Of a stretch of 64,000 nt of DNA, positions 34,282 to 47,800 are shown one piece after another. The position numbers were made by a program, and so were the translations under genes. Positions within the stretch are counted from its first letter, which is position 1. Each line of letters begins with the position of its first letter. This stretch comes from Sphagnum compactum (taxonomy: Eukaryota; Bryophyta; Sphagnopsida; Sphagnales): positions 17,174,001 to 17,238,000 of the forward strand of contig OZ234494.1 of assembly GCA_965153455.1 (NCBI GenBank), read 5' to 3'. The notes beneath the pieces were generated by a model. The model was not told where the DNA came from. It did no database searches and saw only the letters and a program-made list of their open reading frames with translations.

Positions 34282-37200
34282 TGGAATAATGACAAGTCAT
34301 GTTGCATTATGTATGACATTATGTATAACATTAATGTAAGTTCCTCAACTACTAAATCACATGATATGTATATGCTAAACCATATACATTCACAACACGA
34401 GTTGGAACCTTGTCAAAAGGTTGGGGAATTGAGTTTTGATGCTATAAGTTGTGGTGGGTAGAAAGTTCTCCCAAGAAACAAATGAAGAAGCATTTAATCT
34501 TGTTTAGTCGGTAAACTTCACACCTTGGTTTCTTTGTGGTATCCTTTTAAAAGTTGGTCATCAACAACACATCCTAATTGACTAGTGAGCTTTTAACAAC
34601 TATGGATTGGTCGATGCAAACTAAATATGATTCAATATTTGGTAGGGTTCACTTTTGCACTTGGGACACAATCATCACCACCACCCTCCTATCATTTTTA
34701 TTTGTGGTTTTTAATGCTAGTAATTGTTGTTTATCCGTCATAAAACAAGATGTCAAATGGCATTGTTGATTACACATTGGAATGTTAAATGCACTATCAA
34801 ATCATATTACTTATACAATTTTCACCTTTTTATTTGGGTTCAAGCCTATTGATTTGTATGCAACAAATGACTAAGTAGTAGTTGCCCTATTTGGATTTTT
34901 TTCTAATGGATTCCATTTGAGACTAATGTCCTAAAGTATATAACCACCTTTGAGCTCAAATTTTCTACACTTACAAAATTTGTGAATGACAAGTTGCAAG
35001 CGATTCGAAGAGGAAGGTTACATAACCCAATTATTGTATAATTGTCATATGAGATATCAAAAGTTATACCAAACTAAGTTGGAACACCCATGATTTAATG
35101 TGTGGAAAGGTGACGAGAGATGTCAAAAGATGTGAAAATTAAATGAAATAATTTTAGGTATGCACATGAGTTAACATGTTTTATGGATGGTTAACAAGGG
35201 AAATTTATTTGTTTAGCAATTCCATTAAAAGAAGGGGTGATTGAAAGGGCAATATAAAATCAAAAATTCTTCCATTCCCGAAGAAGAGAGGGTGCTTGGA
35301 GGGGGCAAAACAAATGCCTTGTTGTTCCACACAAGATGGAGGTTGGAATTTTATTATTTATTTATTTATTCATTCTTTCAAGAGGGTAGGGAGGTGGCAA
35401 GACAAGAAAGAAAATTGTCTAGCCATTGCAAAAGAGAAAAAGTCTAGAGAAAAAAATAATTAATTGTCCATGCATTCCAAAGGACAAGGAGGTTGGCAAG
35501 CATCATGCATGTTTTGTAAAAAGAAAAGAGTAAGTTTGTGCAATATATGTTTGGAAGGGGATATAAAAGTTTTTGTACTTAGGTACAAAATAGTCTTGAC
35601 ACAAATAGATAAATATACAATTTTTTTTAATTATAAGAAATCACAAAATTTCCATTTGAAATGCAAGTTTAAAATCTTATCTAAATTCTATTCACCTCTT
35701 AAAATGAAAGTTAATTTTATGTACCCATGTGCAGATATGCCCATATGTACTTTAATAATCATAATTAATGCAATTGTAAATTAGTGATTTTAATCACTTC
35801 ATGAAATTGAATATTTCATTAGAATTTTTTTGAAGATTTCCAAACTTTAAACGATAATTTAGACTTGAGATAGTATTCAATTTAACATTAGATGAAATTC
35901 AAAGAAAAGTCATAGGTGGCACATTCTAGTCCAAAATGATCCCATTATCATCAAAGGTTCTTGTGCATATTATAAGACATCATCCACAAATTTCCCATAT
36001 TTTCTTATCAATTGTGATCTCGTGTAATAACCCAAGTATTGAACACTATTTTTCCTCCCAAAAAGCTAATGAAAAATCAAGTAGCTAACAATTTCAATAT
36101 GTTAAAATAGGGCAATCAATTTTCATTCAGGTCCAAAAAAAATTCATTCCAATCATGAAAGTGTTTCCTACCTTTAAAGTAAATGACCCCCCAAAAAAAG
36201 GAAAAGAAAATTAAAAGTCAAAAAAATGAAACATAAAGTAAAAAAAACATGAAAGAATTCCAAAAAGTAAAAATAAAATTTTTTTTGTCTAGAATCAAGT
36301 GAGAGCTAAAGATAAAATTTAAAGTAAAAAAGTCAAAAAAGGCAAAAAAGCAAAAAAAAATTTGTTTTACATTTCAACTCTTTTGGTGAACTACAAACTT
36401 AATCTAAAAACTAAGAGGCTTTTCTTATTTTCCCCATAAAAGATGGAAAAAACTTTGACATAAGCATTCATCATGTGAGACAACTTTTTCAAGCTACAAG
36501 TTTGGGTTGGCAACATAGCTTTGTCTTTATCCTCCACCCTCATGACTTTGTGATGTTAGGGGGGGATGTGTAATCCATCCAAATGGATGTAAGGATAGGA
36601 TGGGATAACTTCAATCCCCTTTGATTCTCCATGACTTATAAGTTGGAATTACTTAGTGATAAAAAGTGTTGAAAGTTTTGCCATGTGGGGGGAATAAGTC
36701 AAGTTTGAACCAAGAAAGGAATTCTAGAACACCTATTTGCATGTGTTCCCATGGAGTTTGTCCTTTGAAGAAGAGGGGTCCTCCAACCCCACACTTCCAA
36801 AATGTTTTGGGAAGTGAGTCCACATTTAGGGGGTGGATTAGATGTGCACCAAATATCAAACCAAAGTGTATGTAGGTATATATCTAATTTACAAAATTCA
36901 AAATACTCTATATATTCCCAACCCCAATGCACTCAAACTTTTACACTCCTTTTGTTATATGGCATTATTGGTATGTGGCCACTCACCATTTGTAGCATGA
37001 TTGAAGGCCTTCTTTCCCAATCACATAAAATACACACAAATTCAACTCCCCTAGGAACTTTTTCCAAGTGTCAAAGGACTCCCAACTAATACACACTTTG
37101 TTTGTAAGACTTTTGCACTATTGCTAATTTGGGACATCACAAAAAATTTCTTTGGTGAGACTAGTTGACTTAAAATGGATTTTACACTCTCTAAATTAAG

Positions 37201-38370
37201 TGAGTTATAGTAAATAATCACAACTAGATTCTTGCTTGCATGACCCACTTACTACTTGTGAAAATTGGGCCCATACTGAGTTGTTGGAGTATATTTGGTT
37301 TTTCTTCTTAATAATCCAAAGTTGGTTTATCCTCTTTGTCCCCAAGTATATAATTCACTCATTCATAGTGGATACAAACAATTTTGACCCATAGTAAGCT
37401 AGTGGGTGGGCACTAGGTGACCCCCCCTTGACTTTGATTTTCCCAAGTATCCACTTGTCTCTTTGACAAATGGGCTCAAGTGCCCATTTTGTCTTTTTGA
37501 AAACTAGTTGACTTTGAGAGGCTTCTTCTACCTAGAAGCCTTTGGGGGCCCAAGGATAGGGTAACACATACATACCATGGCCTCTCAAGGTGAAATTGAA
37601 CCCTCAACTATATTGCAAGGTAGATATATGTAGGGTAGAACCACCCATCACCAAACACGTACTTATAACCGAACACTTTTCCAATATTTTCCTCATTGCC
37701 TAGGAGTGTTTCTCTTAGGATTTTTATTTTTTTAAATATTTTTAATTTTTTGGGGGTAGCCCTAAGTAGGGATTGTCAATCCAAAGATGTAAAAAAAAAG
37801 TGGCAATGATCCCTAGGAAGATTTAGCCAAATCTGGCTATAAACCACGTATGAAGCACAACTTTTTTTTTAATTATCCTTCTATGTTTCTGACTACTTAA
37901 TTAGTGGAAGCAAATATAGCAATTTGGTGAGTTTTCCCTCTCTTTTTTCCTTTTTTGCCCCACCCCCCACCCCCCCAAAATGACATAATTTTGGAATTTT
38001 ACATTTTTGATTGCGCCTTTGAACAATACTTCTCCAACTAAAAAGGAAAAGAGTGGTAGGTAGTTGTATTATGGGTGCCACTCAAGTTTGTTTGTTTGTT
38101 TGCATGCTTTGATATTCCAACAAGAGCATGTGCAAGTTGATATAATGCCTTAGCTTTTTGGTCCTTACCTCCACTTTTGATGACCCACAAAGAGACATAA
38201 GGAACTCGACAAAAGTCTTTTTTTTTCGGGTAAGAACAAATGAAAAAGAAGAGAGGCAAGCAAATAAAAAGGTAATGTTGCTACAAGGTATTAAAAAAAT
38301 GTCTTAAATGCTTTTTTGTTAACAACTTAGAATAATCACAAAAGAATCAACTAAGGTCAATGATACTAGG
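34282..38370. other. AT-rich desert before the LAX-like gene, no gene
   Basis: Only short frames are present, none with a known domain. Homopolymers are frequent (36.1-36.4 kb is especially A-rich). One 16-bp palindrome lies at 37824-37839. Confidence 0.55.
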
Positions 38371-38380
38371 TGACACAGGC

Positions 38381-38388
38381 TATAAATT
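38381..38388 (+). promoter_or_regulatory. Candidate TATA box of the LAX-like gene
   Basis: TATAAATT is preceded by CAGGC in otherwise AT-mixed DNA. A start about 30 bp downstream would place the whole minisatellite in the 5' leader. The leader from about 38412 to the start codon contains no ATG. Position and context support the call, but TATA-like words are common in AT-rich DNA. Confidence 0.4.
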
Positions 38389-38415
38389 GGCCCATGCTAG
38401 CTTTTTTACTTCATT

Positions 38416-38757
38416 AGCAACTCACATAAACAATTGGGTCTTGGTGGTTGTGCAAGTGTTTGTAGTAGCAACTCACATAAGGTATTGGGTCTTGGTGGTT
38501 TGTGCAAGTGTTTGTAGTAGCAACTCACATAAAGAATTGGGTCTTGGTGGTTGTTGTGCAAGTGTTTGTAGTAGCAACTCACATAAGGTATTGGGTCTTG
38601 GTGGTTGTGCAAGTGTTTGTAGTAGCAACTCACATAAAGAATTGGGTCTTGGTGGTTGTTGTGCAAGTGCTTTGTAGTAGCAACTCACATAAGCTATTGG
38701 GTCTTGGTGGTTGTGCAAGTGTTTGTAGTAGGAGGAGAAGGAGAAGGAGAAGGAGGG
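38416..38757 (+). repeat. Six-copy minisatellite plus purine tract just upstream of the LAX-like gene
   Basis: AGCAACTCACATA starts at 38416, 38467, 38519, 38573, 38624 and 38679 (period 51-55 bp). Each unit continues with ATTGGGTCTTGGTGGTTG and TGTGCAAGTGTTTGTAGT. Units alternate between GGTGGTTG-TGC and GGTGGTTGTTG-TGC versions. A GGAGAA-type purine tract (38731-38757) follows, and the ATG lies 60 bp further on. Confidence 0.9.
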
Positions 38758-38817
38758 CTTTGCATTATACATTGAGTGTGATACTAGTGTATAGAGGAGG
38801 AGGAGAAAGTGGGTAGG

Positions 38818-41800
38818 ATGGGTGAGGAAGAGAATGGATCAGCTGCTTCTTTGGGTGCAAATGGAAATCATGCTCTTGAGCATGAAGTTGTACTCGGGAG
38901 TGAAGAAGGCTTGCCAACAAACCACAAGGAGGGTGCTACTACAACTGAACAAGTCACCGACTTGAGTGGTGGTGAAGTCGTGAAGTCGTGGTTCAAGGCT
39001 TCACTCCTTTGGAAGGGTAGTTCTACATTCGACTCTTTCCTACTTGCTCAAGCTGCCCAGGTGGGTCTGTGGGTGTGTTTGGGTGTTTTGTGTTTTTTTT
39101 TCTCTTTGTCTCACACATACACACACACACACACACCCCAACTCTTTTACTTCACTTTGTTGCCATTGGAGTTGCAATGCTGTCTTTCTTTTGAAACCAA
39201 TCTTGTGTATTTAATTCACTATATGTATAGCCTAACATTTTATGCAGGTTTATTGATGGTAATTTTTATTTTTTTAATTTTTTTAGAGGATCCTTGTGAA
39301 TTATGAGTATATATGTATTGAACAACACTAGAATGTGAAATTAACTAACTAAAAATATATCATACCCATTGTTTAATAAATGAGTGGTTTCAAGCATTTA
39401 CAACAAGAACCTTTACAACTCAATTGATTTCTTTTTTCCATTTTGTGGTGTTGCTCAAGTGATAATCATCCATAAATCTATTTAGCCATGTTTGACGATA
39501 TTAAAAATACGAAAATGAAAAAAAATAAGTCTTAAGCACCCTTTCATATTGTATGCAATTGTGACAGTTTTAAAAATAAAAAATTGTTTTTTGATTATGG
39601 AATACTCTTTTTTCAAAATTCTTTTCACAAAATTGGGAGGAAAAAAAAAAAACACACCCCAACAAACAAAAAACTTGTAGTTCATAAATGTGTAGTAGTA
39701 CAATTTCCATGATTGGGTTTGTCATGACCCACATGTTAAAGAAACAAATGGAATGTATTCGATTTAAATTGTTGTGTTCACACCTTGTAAGATGATTTAC
39801 GTTCATGCAATGATTTGCATATTTGTTTGAGAATGGATAAAGTGTTGACATGATGCAACAATGATATGAAAACACAACCATGGCATTTTGGTGAAGCATT
39901 TTGTGATATAAAGGATATATATATCACAAAATGATGTTCTCTACAAGTATGAAATAATTATGTGACTTGCAAAAAAGATGGTATGTAACGAAAGGAATAT
40001 TGGTATGAAATAATTGTGACATGCAAAAATATATATATATAGTATGTAAATTCAAGAATATTGTGGCAAACTATTTGACTACGTTACATGATTGAAATGG
40101 AAATTTTTTTTGTTTGTTTTTGATGGAAACGTAGGCTGGTCAAGGTTTATTGACGTTACCTTCAACATTTGCGGAACTAGGATTCACATATGGTGCGTTC
40201 TTTATGCTCTTGTATGGTGTGTTGGGGGCTTGGTCGGTATACATCTTGACATGGCTTTACTTTGAATTCAAAGCACGTATGCCCATTGAAAACAAAGGCC
40301 ACTCGGGGAGATTTACTTTTCAGGTATTTTTTTTATAAAAAAAACTTTAACGTAACCCATTCAAATTTTCCATGTTGTAAAATTGCTTTTTTGGTTGTTG
40401 TTGGCATGTGAACTACAAGTTTTGTTTTGGGTGGGTCTCTTTGGTTGTTGCATTTGGTGGCTTCCTTAGGTATCGAGTATATAGAACTTTGGAATAAAAT
40501 TGCATTTGTTGTTTTTTTTTTCTTTTTCCCTATAATATTATTCTAGTTGGCATACGTTTAATTTACGACGTAACTATTTATATAAATAATTAAATACAAA
40601 ATATAAATATAAAATCTCAATGCCTATACTTAGTTCATTTTGCAATTTTGGGAATATGCATTTTGCAGTATCATGATGTCATTGGAGGATTGACTGGAAC
40701 TTGGGGAAATTACTTCACAAGGTTCTTTGTCATGGGCTCATTGTTTGTTGCTTCTGTCATTCAGCTCATTGCCTCTGCAAGGTAGAAACTCCTTCTTCAC
40801 CCTTACTTCAACCCTCAGTTAAATTTGAATTTGAAAATTTACAATTTTTTAAAATATATATATACATATATATATTATTTTTATTTTTATTAGTTATTAT
40901 TTATTATTTAAAAAAAATTGAGTGACAAGAATTTTGATGTAATTACTTTCTTTTTGTGTGTATGTGTATGTGTGTGTGTGTGTAGTGAATTGTATTATGC
41001 CAATGACAACCTCGACAAGCGCCAATGGACGTATGTGGTGGGTGCTCTTGCATTGATTAGTGTATTCATCCCGAGCTTTGGACATTTTCGATGGGGTTCT
41101 ATCTTGGGTGTATTCTCAGCAACTTTTACTGCAATCTACTTGTTCGCCGCCGCTCTCAGCCATGGCCAGGTACCACATAATTTGCTTAAAGCTTCAACTT
41201 GGCATTTGTATTAAAATAATCTCACCATAATCCAATTGTGGGAATTGTGTAAATTTTTGTGATTTAAAAAAAAAAAAATTGGGTGTAAATTGTTGTAAAT
41301 TTTATGATGAAAACCTATGCACCAATTTAAGATATAGTTAGGCTTTGTATTTAAATACATTTTAAAACATTGAACCATGTAAGTAACTCTCCTACATTAT
41401 CATTAACTTTGTGGAACTTTTTTGTCATGAAAATTGTAATTTTTTTGTCCTTGTAATGCATGACTAGTTGTAGGAGATCACTTTTCTTGGAATTGGAGGT
41501 TTTGGGTATTTGGGATTTTATTTTATTTTTATTGGTGACAACATTTTTTTGCTAATTTGTACTTTTTCGACAATAGCTTAGAAAACATGTTTTTTTCAAT
41601 GTAAAATTAATGTATTCATGAATCAGCATGTGTAATTTTATAGTGTAACAACTTTGTTGGAGCACATGAATTATTTGTTGACTTTTTGTGTTCGAAGATG
41701 TAGATAGAAGGAGTGTCATATACACGACCACATGACAAGGTGGTGTTCTTCACGGGAGCAACCTACATGTTGTATGTCTATGGAGGCCATGGTGTCACAA

Positions 41801-44136
41801 TGTAAGTTTCTAATAATAATATTTCATTTGAAATTTTATTGTTCCGCCTTTAACAAATTCTTGTCACTTGTTTATATGAATGAAGGATTGGGTTACCTTC
41901 AAAGTAAATGGTCAATAAACAAGATTTTGACACCCATCAAAACTAGTGTGATTTTCAAGTGGTTTCCACAACCTTCATTCGGGAATAAGTAATGTGATAG
42001 TTAAAACATCAAGGTCCTAATTTTTAAGTGGATTAATTTGTAAGACTGTATTACCAAGCTTCCTAATGGCAACCTTTTAAATATTGCTAGCTTTACAAGA
42101 CGCTTATGTGATCAACCTAATGTACCTTGCAATTTATGAATGTTGCAATGTGCTTATTACAAATAATTTGGCCATATATGCATCTTGTAGTAAATATCCA
42201 CTTTGCAAATGATATTATAAGGGTTGATGTGATAAACTCCATGGTTGTATCACAAGTAAACACAAATCAAGTCTTATCTTGAAATATAATGTCCTTCAAA
42301 TGTGCCAACACATCAAACCCATGTGCAAACACTTGTAACTTTGGTCACAACAAAACAAAAAACAATAACTTACCTTTAACAATTTGAAATTAATTTTTTT
42401 TACTTTCATTATTTAATTTGATTGTAAGAGATGTAAAGAAACAAAATAATTTTAATGGGTCATTTGTTGTGTTGTTTGAATAGAGAAATCATGGAATCAA
42501 GCAGAAAGCCACAAAGGTTCAAATATGTGTACATATGTGTTGTTTTATATACATGGCTCATCAGTTATCCAAGTGCAATTGGCCCATATTGGGCTTTTGG
42601 TGAAAATATTATAAGGCAATCCAATGCTTTTGGTATTCTCCCTTCAAGTCCATGGAGAATGATAGCCATCGTGTTGATGGTTTTGCACCAAGTAAGTCAT
42701 TTTCCATGATTTTCTCCTTTTTTTCCTTTGCAAGTTACAAAGCTTCAAATGAGAAAAAGGATTCGCATGCATCCATTCAAAGTTGGTATTGACTTAAGAA
42801 ACAATGATTTCAATCTCTTTGTAGCTTGGAAGATTTAGGGGTCAAAGGTTCAATTGTGTCATACCATGATGCATTTCTTTTGTTGGAGATATTAACATAT
42901 GGCAAGAGAATGGTTGAACATGTAACCCAACAATTGTAATTAAGCACGATCAAGTGGATCCCATTAGTACATTGCAAACATATTAAATGAATGTAATTGA
43001 GTTGATGGAATTGGTTGGAGTTATGGAATAAACAAAACCCAGTAAAATTATTTAATTCTAATTATCACCCATTTTGCATAGAATTTGTAATACATGAAAC
43101 AATTCAAGTTGCTTAAGAAAAGACGATTATATTCTAAGCAATTGAATTCGACAAAACATATATCATGAGTACTTGCAAGTGCACCAATAATTTCACACAT
43201 GAATATAAGGCATTTTCAAGCTTTTGATGTGTAGTAATAGTATGGAATCAAAGAAAGCTCACATTTTTGGTTTTTCTGTGCATGAGGCAGAGCGTGAGCT
43301 TCATCATATTTGTGCATCCAATATTTCTTTTGGTTGAGAAATTTGCCAGAGTTCACCATCGCAGTATGTTGCTACGCACATTAGTGCGAATCCCAGTGGT
43401 GGTGCTTGTGTGGTTTGTGGCACTTGCCATCCCCTTCTTTGGTCCCATCAACTCAGTGATGGGAGCATTTTTGCTCACTGTCGTAGTCTACATGCTACCC
43501 TTGGCTACTTTTATGTATGCGTATCGAACAAAAGCTGCTCGCCAGGTTCTTTTTCATTTTTCCTTTTCATGATATTGTTTACTGGTTTCCTTGCACTCAT
43601 CAGATTATATGCAAAGCCTTTCACTTTGCAAGATCATTGATACCCTTGAGTGCATTCTTCTCCCAATTCATAGCAATCCAAGTTTTGGGTAGCAACAACA
43701 TTTCAGCATTTCGAAACAAAATGTACACAAATGAATGAAAATTCATGTTTGGTCCCAATAACCACACATCTCAACTTACAATAGAAAGAGTACTATCTTT
43801 CCATTAATATTTTTTAAGCATCTCAAAATCCTTGTTCTTTTGGAGAAACTCAAATTAAAGTTCAAATGTTCAAGTGAAATTAAAATATGCTTTTTAGAAG
43901 AACCATTTATTGTCGGGTTTTAATCCTATCTCTTGTTGATGCAGAACTCGGCGTTGCAATTGCCACCTTTCTTGCCAACTTGGACACTTATGTTCCTTTT
44001 CAATGGAATAATTGTGTTGTATATACTAGTTGTAGGAGCCGGATTTGGTGGTTGGGCTAGTATCAGCAATTTGATTAGGCAAATTCACACTTTTGGCTTT
44101 TTTAGTAAATGTTATCAATGCCCACCCAAAGCTTAG
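38818..44136 (+). CDS. AUX1/LAX-type auxin influx permease, divergent
   Basis: Eight exons: 38818-39060, 40135-40323, 40669-40781, 40986-41169, 41704-41801, 42484-42691, 43291-43545 and 43945-44136. They join in phase to 493 residues, close to the usual AUX1 length. Family anchors are LLTLPSTFAELG, ASVIQLIASASELYYANDNL, DKRQWTYVVGALA, VFFTGATYMLYVYGGHGVTI, EIMESSRKPQRFKY, YWAFGENI, RIPVVVLVWFVALAIPFFGP, GFGGWASISNLIRQ and a C-terminal TFGFFSKCYQCPP. About ten or eleven membrane helices of the amino acid/auxin permease fold are evident. AUX1/LAX proteins import auxin with protons at the plasma membrane. The first helix reads AGQGLLTLP rather than the V-A-Q-V-LLTLP type I recall, and the N terminus is long and acidic. 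Substrate is therefore inferred; a paralogous amino-acid permease role is possible. No breaks. Confidence 0.9.
39899..39931 (+). repeat. Small palindrome in LAX-like intron 1
   Basis: TTTTGTGATATA and TATATCACAAAA flank a short AT loop. It is an intronic foldback with no further support for function. Confidence 0.6.
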
Positions 44137-44640
44137 TTCAAGTTTTTCTAGTTCAATTCCATTGGGGTACGAATCAAACTTTTTCAAACAAATTATAACA
44201 ACCTAAACCACATTGTATTTTTCCTTGATGTTATCAATGTTCTTTGGGATTTCATTTTGTATGCTACATGGGGGTTAAGATCCAAAAGACATATTTGAAT
44301 GTTGGCAACATATATTTTGTTAGGATATTGCCAACTTTGTGTTGTCATTATGTAAATGTACTATTGTGAAGTAAAATTGACATTACATACGATGAGCCTT
44401 TAAACCAGATCTAATATGATGAAGCAAGTCTGTCTCACAAGACAATGGTACTTACTATATGACCCAAGGAGCTCAGATCATCAGTGGCAAACATTGTTGC
44501 CACACACAGTCACAATGCCAAGTTACAAGAGAAACTTCAGCAGAATGGAGTAACATAGTCTGGATGTTTTTGAGAAGTCTTGCCATGCCACCAGATGTAA
44601 ATTGAGAGAGCACAGTGTCTGAATCCTCTGGATTTCAATT
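44137..44640. other. 3' flank of the LAX-like gene
   Basis: The first part is AT-rich and probably 3' UTR. GC rises after 44400, leading into the coding-like block at 44.65 kb. Confidence 0.5.
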
Positions 44641-44645
44641 CAGGG

Positions 44646-44864
44646 TTTAATGGGGTGTTCCTAAGAAAGATGACTAAGCCAGAGCAATTAGCAGACCTTG
44701 CAAGCCTGAGCTACAGGAAGCACACTGCTATAGCTTCAGATGCTGTTACAGAAGGTGTCAACGGCAATTTACCTGCAGAGAACATTTTGAAAGTGATGAA
44801 CTCACGACTGACATGTGACATTATTGGATCACTTAAGCGGAGTGTTCTTATGATGCAATTTTGA
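44646..44864 (+). pseudogene. Unidentified coding-like segment
   Basis: After a splice-acceptor-like TTTCAATTCAG (ending 44643), an open frame reads FNGVFLRKMTKPEQLADLAS, then YRKHTAIASDAV, NLPAENILKVMNS and CDIIGSLKRS. Amino acid and codon use are protein-like, and GC is higher than in the surrounding desert. I do not recognise the family, and no partner exon could be placed. It may be a captured exon or a gene relic. Confidence 0.35.
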
Positions 44865-44879
44865 TGATCACAATGTATT

Positions 44880-47800
44880 TTTTTACCTCAAACTCATTTG
44901 AATTCATCATGTTGATATGGAGTTAGATGCATCGAATATTTATCACATAATTTTTTTTGCATGAATATATTTGCTTTTAACATCCCACAAGCAGAGTTAT
45001 ACAACCAGAGTTGATTAACCAAAGCTTAAGTTTCATAAGTTTTCCAATGTTATTGTTAAGACGAGTGAACCTTTTAACTCCAAAATTGCATTTTGATGCA
45101 TCAATCATGGTTCCAAATATCCCAAAGATTTGGTTCTCACACACAAAAGATATTCCTATAAAGTTGGATGCATTATTTGAATCCTTTCATACTTTTAGAA
45201 AGACGAGCCAAAGTATTTGGATTTCAATCATTTCCACCTTTTGTTATGGTTGCAATTAGTTGATCACATTGATGTGGAAAACATCTTGTTTTATACAATT
45301 TGGTTATCCTTATTTTGATTTTTTATACCATACCAAGATTTCTAACTATGATACCCATTTCTAGTTCCTTATATCATGAGTCCACCCACGTTTTATTGAG
45401 CTTTTGTGATTGTTATCGATGATCCATTTTGTCTTTTAAAATCATTTTTTAAACGTTATGTATACTACTTGAATATTGCCACTTATAAGCTTTTGTTTAA
45501 AAAAACAATGTCATATTTGAATACATATGTAGGGTATTATGAGATTGGGATGTAAATAAGGAATTTATAATTATCCCTTATAAGTTATAATTATTGTTTT
45601 CAAATTGGGTTATGCTACAAAGAGTCCATAAGATGCATATATAAGAAGTGATCGTTTGTGGAATGAACAGTATTATTTTGTCTAGTGTCATTTTAATATA
45701 GAGTTTTGAAATGGTGTTTGTTTTATTGTCCTTTTAGCATGTATATTATATTACAAGACCAAGAAAATTTGTTGTTTGGCAAGAAAATGTAAAAAAAGAC
45801 AAGACCAATTAGATCATGTTTTCTATGAAACATACTTGCATATAAAGCATAAAAAATAATTTGAAATTTTCTTTGTTTTATTTTTGGTTGTAGTCCCCTT
45901 ACAATATTCGATATAAATAATTCAATCTGCATTGTTTAAGCAAAGTCTTCATTGCAATTAGTTTATTGTAACCTTCCTATACATATGGTTAAATAGATAG
46001 AAAAAAAATAAATTTTCAAAGAAATCAATTCAAAAACATCCAATTTTTAACATAAACACAAGAAAGTGGAATAAAAGTTTCTTTAAACCTCTTTATAAAA
46101 CCATTAAGCCCTCCAATGAAATTATGGTAATTTGAATACATAATTTGAAAAAATCCAATATAATAAAACTATGTCACATGTATGTTTGAAATTGGGCACA
46201 ACTTCCACCAAAATAGCTGAAAATTGTGTTAAGGGAGTAGTGAAAATGGACACTATCATAGATTTATTTATGTTTTTCTTGTTTGAAAATCACCATAAGC
46301 ATAACATGTTGTGCTAGATGATTAATATAGATGTTGAGAAATTCATATTGAAAATCCCAACTTTAGGTTTTTGGTTTTTAGTTACAAACTTTTGAAAGTG
46401 AACAATACTTGCATTAAATAAGGACAATTTTGCAACTTGAAGTCTTTTATTTCTCTTCCCAATGTTCCCAACCACTCCATGTTTTAACTTCAAGATTTTT
46501 TTGCAACCAATATTCCTACAAACTAAAAAAAACAAAATAATGTTTTGAATGTTATTTAGTAGCAATGATGTTGATCATCATAAGATAATTAATACAAGTA
46601 AATAATTGCTTTAAAAAACTTTGAACATATTTATGATGTTTGTCCCTAAATAGGTCAAAAAGTCAAGTCTATGTATGCACACATTACTACCCAATTAGAA
46701 TCCATTTTGTGTTATAAGGAAAATTTGGTTGTTAATGTTCATGTATAAAAAGAATTGAATGGTGAAAATCATGTGAAATGATAGATTTGAAATGGATTGT
46801 GTGTCAATATTATGCCAAGGTGAATCATCTTGGAAATGATTATGACAAAAAGAGGTGATACCCTTTATTGCAATATGTACACTTTTTATCGAAAGCCCAA
46901 GACAAGGAGAAAAATACATAAAAAGCATGAAAAATTCCACTTCCAATAGTTATAGGAGAAAGCATTGAAAAGTGTATCACAAAGGATCTAAATCATATAA
47001 TGTACCATGGGAACATCCACTTCCCAATAAATTTACCTTTCTATGTGAGACAATTTAGTGGGTCCCACCCCCCATTTTATTTTTATTTTTTTAATTAGAA
47101 AACCAATGGGTTATATCATAAAAACCTATATTCAATTCCCAAGAGGTCAAGATTAGATCGGGGCCGTTTGTTATATTTAAATTTAGATTAAAGGTTAAGT
47201 TAAGTTAATAAATAGGGCTAGCTCTAGAAATGTCATAAAATGATTCCGCTTTCTTTTTTCTTCACTTTTGTTGGCGTTTTGTGTTATGTGTTTTGTATTG
47301 TGTGAATTTTTTTTCCATCACTTGTTTCCTTTTGCTCTTGTTCATGCTTTTTTGTGCATTGGCAATGGTGCTTATGCTACTTGCCCTTCACACATTTTTG
47401 TTGTTGTTGCTACTCTCGTTTCACACATTGTTGGTCTTGCTATTATTCTTGTTCACACTTTGTGCATGCCCAAGTGTTGGTATTCTTCACACTTCATGCA
47501 TGGTAGGTGTTGTTCATCTCAGTCGTGTTTCGTGCATGCCCATTGTTGCACTCTTTTCAGATTTTATTTTTTCAATTTAGTTTGTCATTTACAATTTATG
47601 TTTCAGTTTTTGTATAAAAATTATTTCACGCAATTTATTTCTATTCTTTTGTCATTCAAAAAAATCTGTTTTCAGATATATATCCATTTTGAATTTTTTT
47701 TTTGTTCATTTTTTTTTCTATTTCGATACTTTTCATTTCACTATTGTTTTTTCTTTTACTATTTTCATTTTTTTCTTCTAAATCTATGTTTGTTTTCTTG

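Noticed and set aside
38416-38730. Regular repeats resembling a CRISPR array
   Set aside because: Plant nuclear context, no unique spacers, and whole units are repeated: an ordinary minisatellite.
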